Part shown: positions 1 to 9,659 of the stretch, in pieces | Layout of the letters: the number at the start of each line of letters is the position of its first letter | How positions within the stretch are numbered: position 1 is the stretch's first letter | Origin: Streptomyces calvus | GTDB lineage: Bacteria; Actinomycetota; Actinomycetes; Streptomycetales; Streptomycetaceae | Direction: 5' to 3' | DNA: 64,000 nucleotides | Assembly: GCF_006782915.1 (NCBI RefSeq) | Contig: NZ_VCNP01000010.1 | Span: 1 to 64,000, forward strand | Notes under the pieces: model-generated | Database searches by the model: none | What the model saw: only the letters and a program-made list of their open reading frames with translations | What the model was told of the DNA's origin: nothing | Made by a program: the position numbers and the translations under genes

Positions 1-75
1 GCCGGGCCGGGCGTGGGGGGCGGCGCTCGGCGGCAGGATGGCGGGGACGGGAGCGACGACGAGAGGGCACGGCGA

Positions 76-714
76 GTGATCATCTGGCTGAACGGGACGT
101 TCGGCGCCGGCAAGACCACCACCGCACGGGAGCTGACGGCCCGGCTGCCCGGTGCCCGGCTGTTCGACGCGGAGAAGGTGGGCGAGATGCTCTGGCACGT
201 CCTCGGCGTGCCGGAGCGGGACTTCCAGGACTTCCCGCCGTGGCGCGGGCTGGTCGTGGAGAGCGCCCGCCAGGTGCTCGCGTACGTGGGCGGGACCCTG
301 GTGGTGACGCAGACCGTGCTGGTCGAGGAGTACTGGCGGGAGATCCGCACGGGTCTGACGGCCGCGGGCATCCCGGTGCACCACTTCCTCCTGCACACCG
401 ACCGGGACACCCTCGTCCGGCGCATCCGGACCGACGTCGAGCCGGAGAGTGTCGCCGCCCGGCAGTGGCGGCTCGACCACCTCGACGCGTACGAGCGGGC
501 GCTGCCGTGGCTGCGCCGTGAGGCCGAGGTCGTCGACACGACCGCCCTCGAACCCGGCCCGGTCGCGGAGTTCGTGCTGTCGCGGGTGCCGAGCGGAGGA
601 GGTCCGGCCCGCCGTCACCACCCGGACCGGAGGCGACGGCGGGCTACGCGGAGTCCCGGACCACCAGCTCCGGATCGAAGATCACCGACGCGGGCTCGCT
701 CAGCCTGCCTCTGA
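76..714 (+). CDS. AAA/P-loop ATP-binding protein, TmrB-like
   Basis: Small cytoplasmic P-loop NTPase of about 212 residues. The Walker A motif (GTFGAGKTTT) lies about ten residues after a GTG start at 76; the preceding in-frame codons are Arg/Gly-rich and look like readthrough, so I prefer this start. The fold resembles nucleotide kinases and the tunicamycin-resistance protein TmrB, which start with the same 'I-W-L-N-G-x-F-G-x-G-K' pattern. A lid-like Arg-rich segment (VRRIRTDVEPES) follows near residue 130. The last ~40 residues are low-complexity Arg/Pro and overlap antisense with the end of the convergent lacI-type gene. The substrate is not identifiable. TmrB-like is a family guess; a generic kinase role is equally possible. 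Confidence 0.75.
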   Translation: MIIWLNGTFGAGKTTTARELTARLPGARLFDAEKVGEMLWHVLGVPERDFQDFPPWRGLVVESARQVLAYVGGTLVVTQTVLVEEYWREIRTGLTAAGIPVHHFLLHTDRDTLVRRIRTDVEPESVAARQWRLDHLDAYERALPWLRREAEVVDTTALEPGPVAEFVLSRVPSGGGPARRHHPDRRRRRATRSPGPPAPDRRSPTRARSACL

Positions 715-1924
715 TGTGGTCGTCGAGGAGGGCACACATGGTGGCCGCCATGTCCTCCACCGGCTGCCGGACGGTGGTCAGGCGGGGTCGGCAGGTGACG
801 GCCACGCTGGAGTCGTCGAAGCCGACGACCGCCACGTCCTGCGGCACCCGGCGGCCGTGCTCGCGCAGCGCCTGGACCGCACCCTGCGCCATCAGGTCGT
901 TGGCGGTGAACACGCCGTCCAGATAGGGGTGTTCGGCGAGCAGGGACGCCATCGCCGTGATGCCGCTGTCGGCCGTGAAGCCACCCTCGGCCACCGGCAC
1001 GTGGGCGATGCCGTGCCGGGCCAGGGTGTCCCGGAATCCGGCCAGGCGTTCCTGGCTCGCGGTGACGGCGAGCGGACCGGCGACGGTGACGATCCGGCGG
1101 CAGCCGCGCGCCAGCAGGTGCTCGGCGGCGAGCCGGCCGCCCTCGCGGTGGGCGAGGTCGACGTGGCTCAGCGGCACCGGACGGCCGGGCCGGGCGAACA
1201 GCACCGCCGGCAGCCGGGCCTCGGCGAGCAGCGCGGGCAGCGGGTCGTCGGGGTGGGTGGACACGACGAGCGCACCGTCCGCACCGCCCTGCCGCAGGTA
1301 CGTCACGACCTCCTGCCGGGCCTCGGGGGTCTCGGCGAACATCAGCACCGGGTGCATGGAGCGCGGCCGCAGGTGGCCGACGACGCCGCCGACCACGCGG
1401 CCGAAGAACGGGTCCGCGAACACGCGCGTGGCGAAGGCGATCTGCTCCCGGTTCGCACGGTCCCTGGCCGGCTGCTCCGGGTCCGGCCGGTCACCGCCCG
1501 GCTGCTCCCGGTCCCGCCGCGGCCCCTCCACCGCACGCCCGGCCGTCGAACCCCCGACCGGCCTCGCGACCGCCGTCTCTCCGTCTCCCGCCTCTCCGAC
1601 CGGCGCCTCGCCGACCGCCCAACGCCCGTCCCCCGCCCCACCGCCGGCTCCCACCCCACTGCCGGCTGCCGCCCCGCTCCCGTCGCCCGCCTCACTGCCG
1701 TCCCCCGCGCCGGAGACCACCAGGGCCACCGTCGTGGTGCGCCGGGTGACCAGTTGGCGGGCGGCCTGGTTGGGGGCGTAGCCGGTGCGTTCGATGGCGC
1801 GGCGGACCAGGTCCTGGATGGCCGGGTCCACGTTGCGGACGCCGTTGACCACCCTGGAGACGGTGGCCCGCGAGACGCCGGCCTCCCGTGCCACGTCCTC
1901 CAGGGTCGGGGCCTGTCTGCTCAT
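644..1924 (-). CDS. LacI-family transcriptional regulator with a long disordered insertion
   Basis: DNA-binding repressor of about 426 residues. The N-terminal helix-turn-helix (TLEDVAREAGVSRATVSRVV, residues 7-26) and hinge are typical. The first strand of the sugar-binding domain (TTVALVVSG, to residue 72) is followed by about 88 residues of Gly/Ala/Asp/Arg/Pro low complexity before the periplasmic-binding-protein-like domain resumes at FATRVFADPFF (about residue 164). Normal family length is about 340, so the insertion explains the excess. It lies 66 bp downstream of the GH3 gene on the same strand, and its own promoter region carries an operator-like palindrome at 1957-1972, suggesting autoregulation. 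It probably controls the adjacent glycan genes; the inducer is unknown. Confidence 0.9.
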   Translation of the reverse strand: MSRQAPTLEDVAREAGVSRATVSRVVNGVRNVDPAIQDLVRRAIERTGYAPNQAARQLVTRRTTTVALVVSGAGDGSEAGDGSGAAAGSGVGAGGGAGDGRWAVGEAPVGEAGDGETAVARPVGGSTAGRAVEGPRRDREQPGGDRPDPEQPARDRANREQIAFATRVFADPFFGRVVGGVVGHLRPRSMHPVLMFAETPEARQEVVTYLRQGGADGALVVSTHPDDPLPALLAEARLPAVLFARPGRPVPLSHVDLAHREGGRLAAEHLLARGCRRIVTVAGPLAVTASQERLAGFRDTLARHGIAHVPVAEGGFTADSGITAMASLLAEHPYLDGVFTANDLMAQGAVQALREHGRRVPQDVAVVGFDDSSVAVTCRPRLTTVRQPVEDMAATMCALLDDHIRGRLSEPASVIFDPELVVRDSA

Positions 1925-1956
1925 GGCGGCACCCTAGCCGGCGGGGCCGCCCGCAC

Positions 1957-1972
1957 GGTAGAGCGCTCTCCC
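1957..1972. promoter_or_regulatory. LacI-type operator upstream of the lacI-family gene
   Basis: GGTAGAGCGCTCTCCC: a palindrome centred on GAGCGCTC with one mismatched pair, 33 bp upstream of the lacI-family start. It shares the core of two further sites at 7534-7547 and 7699-7712 in this locus. Central C-G palindromes of this type are the usual target of LacI-family proteins in Streptomyces (compare the CebR box). Role inferred. Confidence 0.6.
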
Positions 1973-1990
1973 GCCGTCGGCCCGGGGCCG

Positions 1991-4438
1991 TCACCGCGCC
2001 GGAACGACCTCCACGTGCGCCGTCAGCGGCAGGTCGCCCGCCGACCGTCCGGCCAGCACCCGGCAGGGCCCCGGATCCGTGCGCCAGGCGTGTTCCTCCT
2101 TTGACCAGTGGCGCAGTGCCCGCGCCGGGATCCGCACCCGTGCCGTCACCGGCTCCCCCGGCCCGGCGTGCACGGCCGCGTACCCGGCGAGCCATCGCGA
2201 GGGGCGGTCGACCGGTCCGGGCGGCCGGGCCAGGTACACCTGGACGACCTCCCGGCCCGCCCGCGCACCGGTGTTGCGGACGCGCACGCACACCGTCAGG
2301 TCCTCGCCGGCCCGCGTGGCGTCCGGGACGCTCAACTCCTCGTAGTTCCACGTCGTGTAGCCCAGTCCGTGGCCGAACCAGTAGGCAGGGGTGCGGTGTT
2401 CGCGCAGCCAGCCGCGGTAGCCGATGTGCAGGCCCTCGTCGTAGACGAGGCGGCCGTCGACCGGGCGGGTGCGGGTGACCGGGGCGTCGGCGAGGGCGGC
2501 CGGCCAGGTGGTGGGCAGCCGTCCTCCCGGTTCGGCGCGGCCGAGGAGCACGTCGGCGATCCCTCCCCCGGCCTCCTGCCCGGGGAACCAGGCGAGCAGG
2601 ACCGCGCCGGCCGCCTCGCGCCACGGCATCTCGACGGGTCCGCCGCTGTTGACCACGACGACCGTGCGCGGGTTGGCGGCGGCGACCGCGTGGACCAGCG
2701 CGTCCTGGCCGTCGCCGAGGGCGAGGTCCGTGCGGTCGTGTCCCTCGCACTCACCGTGCTCGGTGGTGCCGACCACCACGACCGCCGCGTCCGCGGCCCG
2801 TGCCGCGCGGGCCGCCTCGGCCGTCGACGCGGCGACGTCCGGGGCGGGCGGAGCGGCGCCGACGACGGTGGCGCGGCCGGTGCCGGGCGCCAGTTCGCGG
2901 CGGGCCACCAGCAGGGTGTCGCGGCCGGCCGTCAGGCCGGCGGTGACGTACTGGGCGGGCGGGTTGACGTGGACGACCGCCGGGTCGTCGGTGGCCGGCG
3001 GGAACACGCCGTCCAGGAGCGGGCGCCCGTCCAGGCTCAGACCCATCCGTCCGAAACCGGCGACGCCGAGCGTCCAGTGGCCACCGGTGCGCGGGCGCAG
3101 CAGGGCGCTGATCTCGACGGTGTGGGCACCGGGCACCAGGCGGGGCTCCAGCAGGCGTCCGGTGGTGCGGTGTTCGGCGTACAGTTCGGCGCCGGTGGCG
3201 TCCAGCAGGCGCAGCAGCACTCCGGGCCGGCCGGAGCGCGGGTCGGTGCACAGTGCGGTGTCCAGTGGGGGCGGCGGGCCGTCCGGGCGGGGTCCGGGGA
3301 CGTGGACGACGCGGGCCCGGCCGCGCAGCGCGGCCCGGAGGCCGTCCAGGACGGACACCTCGTGCCGCGGGAAGACGCCCGCGCTGCCGCCGCCCTGGGT
3401 GCGGGTGCGGGCGGCGTGCGCGCCGATCACGGCGACCGTGCCGAGGCGGTCGGGGTCCAGGGGCAGCACGTCCCGGTTGCTCAGCAGGACCGCTCCCGCG
3501 GCGACCGCCCGCCGGGCCGGCGCGCGCGTGTCGCGGGCGCGCGCCGGGACGGGGGCGGGCGGTGGTGCGTCGCCGAGGGCGCCGCAGCGGGCGGCGAGCC
3601 GCAGCAGGCGCCGTGCCTTGTCGTCGACGGCGGCCCCGGGCACGCTGCCGTCGGCCACCGCGTCGGCGAGGGCCTCGCCCCAGGGGCCGTCCGGCCCGGG
3701 CATGGCGAGGTCCAGCCCCGCGCGCGCGGTGGGCACGGTGTCGCGCACGGCGCCCCAGTCGGAGACGACGACGCCGTCGAAGCCCCACTCGTCCTTCAGC
3801 GGGCCGGTGAGCAGGTCGCTGGCGGTCATGGTGGTGCCGTCGACGGCGTTGTAGCCGGCCATGACCAGCCGCACCCCGGCGGCGACCGCGGCCTCGAAGG
3901 GCGCGAGGTACACCTCCCGCAGGGCCCGTTCGCCGACGCGTACGTCGACGGTGAGCCGGTCGGTCTCGGAGTCGTTGGCGACGTAGTGCTTGGCGGTCGC
4001 GGCCACCCCGCCCGCCTGGATGCCGCGGATCAGTGCGGCGCCGATGCGGCCGGTCAGTTCGGGGTCCTCGGAGAAGCACTCGAAGTGCCGGCCGCCCAGC
4101 GGGGTGCGGTGGAGGTTGAGGGTGGGGGCGAGCAGGACGTGCACGCCCTTGCGCCGTGCCTCGGCGGCGAGGAGGCCACCGAGGCGTTCCACGAGGGCCT
4201 CGTCCCAGGTGGCGGCGAGCGCGGTGGCGCACGGCAGCAGCACGGAGGTGCTGCGTTCGTCCCACGACTGGCCGCGTACGCCCGCCGGCCCGTCGGACAT
4301 CACCAGTTCCCGCAGCCCCACGGCCGGTTCGGCGCGGGTGCGCCAGGTCGTGGCGCCGTGGAGCAGCAGCGCGCGGGCGCGCGGTGTCAGTGTGCCCAGC
4401 AGCCGGTCGATGTCGTCCTCGCTCGTCCCCACCCGCAT
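1991..4438 (-). CDS. Glycoside hydrolase family 3 (beta-glucosidase type)
   Basis: An 815-residue GH3 enzyme, predicted to release terminal beta-linked glucose or xylose from oligosaccharides. The TIM-barrel domain contains KHYVANDSE (substrate-binding Lys-His) and the nucleophile motif VVVSDWGAV with Asp near residue 227. The alpha/beta sandwich domain, a PA14-like insertion (about residues 390-520, with HWTLGVAGFGRMGLSLDGRP) and a C-terminal fibronectin-III-like domain (VCVRVRNTGARAGREVVQVY) follow. No signal peptide is visible, so it is probably cytoplasmic and acts on imported oligosaccharides. It lies 33 bp downstream of the GH2-type gene and may be cotranscribed with it and with the LacI regulator. 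The exact substrate cannot be read from the sequence. Confidence 0.92.
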   Translation of the reverse strand: MRVGTSEDDIDRLLGTLTPRARALLLHGATTWRTRAEPAVGLRELVMSDGPAGVRGQSWDERSTSVLLPCATALAATWDEALVERLGGLLAAEARRKGVHVLLAPTLNLHRTPLGGRHFECFSEDPELTGRIGAALIRGIQAGGVAATAKHYVANDSETDRLTVDVRVGERALREVYLAPFEAAVAAGVRLVMAGYNAVDGTTMTASDLLTGPLKDEWGFDGVVVSDWGAVRDTVPTARAGLDLAMPGPDGPWGEALADAVADGSVPGAAVDDKARRLLRLAARCGALGDAPPPAPVPARARDTRAPARRAVAAGAVLLSNRDVLPLDPDRLGTVAVIGAHAARTRTQGGGSAGVFPRHEVSVLDGLRAALRGRARVVHVPGPRPDGPPPPLDTALCTDPRSGRPGVLLRLLDATGAELYAEHRTTGRLLEPRLVPGAHTVEISALLRPRTGGHWTLGVAGFGRMGLSLDGRPLLDGVFPPATDDPAVVHVNPPAQYVTAGLTAGRDTLLVARRELAPGTGRATVVGAAPPAPDVAASTAEAARAARAADAAVVVVGTTEHGECEGHDRTDLALGDGQDALVHAVAAANPRTVVVVNSGGPVEMPWREAAGAVLLAWFPGQEAGGGIADVLLGRAEPGGRLPTTWPAALADAPVTRTRPVDGRLVYDEGLHIGYRGWLREHRTPAYWFGHGLGYTTWNYEELSVPDATRAGEDLTVCVRVRNTGARAGREVVQVYLARPPGPVDRPSRWLAGYAAVHAGPGEPVTARVRIPARALRHWSKEEHAWRTDPGPCRVLAGRSAGDLPLTAHVEVVPAR

Positions 4439-4471
4439 CCTCTCTCGTCCTCGTCCGGTTCCGGTGCGGCG

Positions 4472-6223
4472 TCAGCTGTAGACGCCGACCTCGTACAGCG
4501 AGTAGCCGTAACCGGTGCCGCGTGCCGTGCCGTTGATGCGGACGTAGCGGCCGGTGCCCGTCACCTCGAGGTCGTCGACGCCGCCGTTGCCGTCGGTGAC
4601 CGTGCGCACCGTCTGCCAGTTCTCCCCGTCGTCGGAGGTCTGCACGGTGTACGCCCTGGCGTACGACGTCTCCCAGTGCAGCTGCACGTGCCGGAACGTG
4701 GTGCGGGTGCCGAGGTCGATCCGCAGCCACTGCGGGTCGCTCCAGTCGCTCGCCCAGCGGGTGTTCGGGTTGCCGTCGACGGCGTGGGCGGCGGGGCAGG
4801 GGCAGTCGCCGTGGCTCGCCTGGAAGGAGGAGGCCGTGGCCGGCTTGCCCAGGGCGACGTCGGTTCCGTCCACGGCGGGCGGCACGACGCGGGCGGAGAC
4901 GGTCTCCACGCCGACGTTGCCCCGGCCGTCGGTGGCCTTGACGTACAGCTTCCACACCCCGGGCCGGTCGGGTGCGGTGACCTTCAGGCGTCCGCCGCCC
5001 AGGTCGGTGTGCGGCAACGGGGTCAACTGCTTGCTCTGGTCGATGTAGTTGCTGCTGGCGAGCACCTCGTGGGTGACCGGGTCGCCGTCGGGGTCGGTGG
5101 CCCGCACGGTGAGCACCAGGTCCTTGCCGGCCTGCACCCGGCCCGCGTCTCCCTCGACGCCGAAGCCGGAGACGACCGGTGGCGTGTTGTCGCCGGAGGT
5201 GTCGCCGCCGTACGCCCGCTTCACGGCGTAGTACGACAGCCGCTTCTGGCCCGCCGGGAGGAGGTTGAACCAGATGCCGCCGAAGTCGTACTCGGTGCCG
5301 TAGTGGAACAGGGTCGCGCCCAGGGCGACGCCGCGGTGCCCGGTGACGCAGTTCCACGCCTTGGTGTAGCCCTCGGCCTTGGCCCGGTCGGTGGGTTCCT
5401 GCGGTACGCCGTTGGTGTCGTCGGGGACCTCCCACTCGCCGGCCGGGCCGGACTCGGTGACGATGTACGGCTTGGTGTAGCCGCCCTGTTCCCACGCGGC
5501 GCGCACGTCGCAGACGGCGTTGTAGGCGTTGACGGCGTACAGGTCGAGGTCGGGGGCGTTCTTCCGGTAGTAGGGCCAGGCGCCGACCCAGGCGTCGGTG
5601 GAGGTGACCGGGTGGTCGGGGTCGACGGCGTGGATCTTCTTCGTGACGTCGTTGACGAAGGTGGTGTAGGCGTCGCGCTGCCGCTCGAGTTCGTCGCCGC
5701 TGTAGCAGTTCTGCAGGCCGAGGACCGACTCGTTGCCCACGTTCCACATCAGGACGCCCGGGTGGTCCCTGTACTCCTCCACCCAGCGCGGGAACTCGGC
5801 GAGCATCCGGTCCTTGTACGCCGTGTCCGTCACGTAGTTCACGCAGCCGCCACTGCCGGGTCCGCCGCCGGGCTGGAGCCAGAACCCGGCGATGACCTTG
5901 ATGCCGTGCGCGGCGGCGGAGTCGAACAGGGGTCTGCTGCTCGCGTCGGTGCCCCAGGTGCGGATGGTGTTGACGCCCATGGACGCCAGGTCGGGCATGT
6001 ACCGCTCGGCATCGGCGGCCAAGGGGCCCCAGGTGAGGCCCTTGATCTGGTAAGGGCTGCCGTCGACGGTCAGTTGCCAGGCGCCCTGTCCGCCGGTGAC
6101 CTTCACGGTGCTGCCGGCGGCGGCCGCCTCGTGGGCGGGCAGGGCGGTGAGGGCGCCGGCGGTGAGCAGGGCGGCGGTCAGGGAGGTGGCGATGCCGCGG
6201 GCGCGGGGGTGTGGTCGGCTCAT
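4472..6223 (-). CDS. Secreted GH2-type TIM-barrel glycosidase with C-terminal discoidin (F5/8C) domain
   Basis: An exported enzyme of 583 residues. I choose ATG at 6223 because it has GGGAG upstream and begins a Sec signal peptide (residues 1-36, ending in an Ala-rich cleavage region); an ATG 36 codons upstream would add Pro-rich sequence derived from a tandem-repeat region. The catalytic barrel (about 40-340) has the clan-A pair: acid/base Glu in MWNVGNES (about residue 165) and nucleophile Glu in IVTESGPAG (about 257). An Ig-like segment (DNTPPVVSGF onward) leads to a C-terminal galactose-binding/discoidin domain (ALGKPATASSFQASHGD, NTRWASDWSDPQWLRIDLG), a probable carbohydrate-binding module. 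The substrate is unknown; neighbours suggest beta-glucan or a related polysaccharide. Confidence 0.85.
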   Translation of the reverse strand: MSRPHPRARGIATSLTAALLTAGALTALPAHEAAAAGSTVKVTGGQGAWQLTVDGSPYQIKGLTWGPLAADAERYMPDLASMGVNTIRTWGTDASSRPLFDSAAAHGIKVIAGFWLQPGGGPGSGGCVNYVTDTAYKDRMLAEFPRWVEEYRDHPGVLMWNVGNESVLGLQNCYSGDELERQRDAYTTFVNDVTKKIHAVDPDHPVTSTDAWVGAWPYYRKNAPDLDLYAVNAYNAVCDVRAAWEQGGYTKPYIVTESGPAGEWEVPDDTNGVPQEPTDRAKAEGYTKAWNCVTGHRGVALGATLFHYGTEYDFGGIWFNLLPAGQKRLSYYAVKRAYGGDTSGDNTPPVVSGFGVEGDAGRVQAGKDLVLTVRATDPDGDPVTHEVLASSNYIDQSKQLTPLPHTDLGGGRLKVTAPDRPGVWKLYVKATDGRGNVGVETVSARVVPPAVDGTDVALGKPATASSFQASHGDCPCPAAHAVDGNPNTRWASDWSDPQWLRIDLGTRTTFRHVQLHWETSYARAYTVQTSDDGENWQTVRTVTDGNGGVDDLEVTGTGRYVRINGTARGTGYGYSLYEVGVYS

Positions 6224-6331
6224 GGGGGTCTCCCGGGTGGGGGGTGGGGGGCGGCCCGGCCGGGGCGGGGCAGGGGCGGCCGGGCCGGTCGGTGACGAGT
6301 GGCCGGTGGTCAGTGGCCGGTGATCGGCCAT

Positions 6332-6387
6332 CAGTCATCGGTCATCGGTCGCCGGTCGCCGGTCGTCGGTCGTCGGTCGTCGGGCAT
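6332..6387 (+). repeat. Tandem heptanucleotide repeat, 8 copies
   Basis: Eight consecutive 7-bp units of the form C(A/G)G(T/G)CNN (CGGTCAT, CGGTCGC, CGGTCGT and similar) lie between the GH2-type gene and the DUF1996 gene. A looser GGTGATCGG-rich stretch surrounds them. The array lies upstream of the chosen GH2 start, in its 5' leader or promoter. It could vary in copy number by slippage; no function is evident. Confidence 0.8.
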
Positions 6388-6424
6388 CAGCGGCCGGTGA
6401 TCGGTGATCGAATGCGCGGGCGGG

Positions 6425-7501
6425 TCAGGGCAGTTCGTAGTCCTCGTTCAGGGCCGCCCCGGCCTCCGGGTGGGTCTCGTCGTAGCCGCGCGCGTTGCAC
6501 TGGAGGCCGCCGACGATGCAGTGGTCGACGAGCGCCTTCAGGGTCGGCTCGTCCCAGGCGTTGAAGAAGTCGTAGTGGAACGAGTAGCTCGCTCCGCTCG
6601 CCAGCCGTACCCGGGAGAGGTCACCGTTGACCGGGAAGGCCATCTTGAACTCGATCATCGGCAGGGCGACCGGGTGGCTCGCCGGGCAGATGTCGTTGTT
6701 GGTGCCGGGGTTGACCACCGGGTAGGCCATGTGGCTCTGGTGGTCCGGTGTGTCCAGGTGGCGGCCGTCCCAGCAACTCGGCGCCTGGAAACGAATGTTG
6801 ACCTGGACGTCCGGACGCTCGGGGCAGTCGGCCGGGAAGTCGACGTTGAAGAAGCTGTCGCCGCACTCCCAGCCCTCGACGAAGCCCGGGTGGTCGCGGA
6901 ACTGCTGGGCGCTCTGCACGGGGCTGCCGACGACGTACCGCAGGCCCGCGGGGAAGGGCCGCACGCTGGTGTAGTCGGTGACGCCGGACTTGTAGTAGAT
7001 GACCTGCGGGCCCACCGGCAGCACCGGCCGGTCGCCGTCGTACAGGGTCGGCATCCAGTACGCCGACCGGTCGCCGGGAGCGAGACAGGTCGTGGTGCCC
7101 GCCCGGAGCGACGCGGTGGTGCTGTGCGCGTCGGTCGTGGTGTTGCCCATGAACGTGTGGTCGTGCGACGCGCCCGGCTGCTGCGGGTACACGATCGGGT
7201 CGTCGGGCGCGGTGTGCGTGACGGAGCAGTTGGCCTGGAACTCGTGGAAGTAGCGGCGCGGCGGCTCCTTCGTGGACGGGGTGACGCCGGTGACCGGGGG
7301 GTTCGCGGGGATGTAGCCGTCGCCGTCGGGGTCCTCGGGCGACACGGCGGTCGAGGCGGACGCGGCATGGCCGGTGTGCGCGGCCGGGGCGGCAGCGGTG
7401 GCGGTGTCGGCGCCTGCCGCGACCGTGCCGACGCCGACCGGGGTCAGCAGTAACGCGACCGCCATCAGGGTGCCGGACAGAACTCGTGATCTCCGTGGCA
7501 T
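6425..7501 (-). CDS. Secreted DUF1996 protein
   Basis: A 358-residue exported protein with an Arg-rich n-region and hydrophobic signal (LMAVALLLTPVGVGTVAAGA). The body matches DUF1996: YFHEFQANCSVTHT, PGASHDHTFMGN, YWMPTLYDGDRPV, and SCWDGRHLDTPDHQSHMAYP. DUF1996 proteins are common in actinomycetes and fungi, usually secreted, and often next to carbohydrate-active enzymes; their biochemistry is unsettled. Conserved His, Cys and Asp clusters hint at metal or carbohydrate binding. Codon 17 is TTA (7451-7453), rare in Streptomyces and normally read by the developmentally regulated bldA tRNA. A perfect LacI-type palindrome lies 33 bp upstream, so expression is probably both substrate- and development-dependent. 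Confidence 0.88.
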   Translation of the reverse strand: MPRRSRVLSGTLMAVALLLTPVGVGTVAAGADTATAAAPAAHTGHAASASTAVSPEDPDGDGYIPANPPVTGVTPSTKEPPRRYFHEFQANCSVTHTAPDDPIVYPQQPGASHDHTFMGNTTTDAHSTTASLRAGTTTCLAPGDRSAYWMPTLYDGDRPVLPVGPQVIYYKSGVTDYTSVRPFPAGLRYVVGSPVQSAQQFRDHPGFVEGWECGDSFFNVDFPADCPERPDVQVNIRFQAPSCWDGRHLDTPDHQSHMAYPVVNPGTNNDICPASHPVALPMIEFKMAFPVNGDLSRVRLASGASYSFHYDFFNAWDEPTLKALVDHCIVGGLQCNARGYDETHPEAGAALNEDYELP

Positions 7502-7533
7502 GGAGACCTCCTGAGAGGATTGGGGGACATCTC

Positions 7534-7547
7534 GGAGAGCGCTCTCC
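7534..7547. promoter_or_regulatory. LacI-type operator upstream of the DUF1996 gene
   Basis: GGAGAGCGCTCTCC is a perfect 14-bp palindrome 33 bp upstream of the DUF1996 start, in the divergent region shared with the beta-helix gene. It is the best of three related sites and the probable consensus for the nearby LacI regulator. Confidence 0.7.
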
Positions 7548-7698
7548 CACCGACGGAGTGTTGAGCTCGGTACGGGAGGGTGTCAAGGGATCCGGCGCAA
7601 GGATCAAGGTGCCCCGCGCTCACACTTGTTGAAGACGTCGCAGGTGAAACTGACGTAACACTTGACGTGTCCAGCACACGGATGAAGCATGCACATCC

Positions 7699-7712
7699 AG
7701 AGAGCGCTCCCA
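7699..7712. promoter_or_regulatory. LacI-type operator upstream of the beta-helix gene
   Basis: AGAGAGCGCTCCCA, an imperfect copy of the 7534-7547 palindrome, lies about 45 bp upstream of the beta-helix gene start at 7757. The two sites together could repress both divergent promoters. Confidence 0.55.
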
Positions 7713-7756
7713 CACCCCCACTGCGTTCATGTTCCGAACAAGGAGAGAGCCGCCCC

Positions 7757-9556
<1,800 letters not shown>

Positions 9557-9618
9557 GCACGGTGCCGCGGGCACGTCGGGCCGGCGCCGGCGGCCGGACG
9601 TGCCCGTGCGGTGCCGGT

Positions 9619-9654
9619 GGCGGCCCCTCCCGGCCGAGTGCGGGAGGGGCCGCC
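9619..9654. terminator. Bidirectional hairpin terminator between convergent genes
   Basis: A perfect 14-bp stem (GGCGGCCCCTCCCG paired with its complement at 9641-9654) with an 8-nt loop. It lies between the stop of the beta-helix gene (9556) and the stop of the EF-G-like gene (9660). There is no U-tract, as usual in Streptomyces. Confidence 0.8.
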
Positions 9655-9659
9655 GTGGT

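Noticed and set aside
2108..6295. A 1395-residue open frame on the plus strand opposite the GH3 and GH2 genes
   Set aside because: It is an antisense shadow: Gly/Arg/Val-rich with no family motifs, while the minus strand carries clear catalytic residues over the same DNA.
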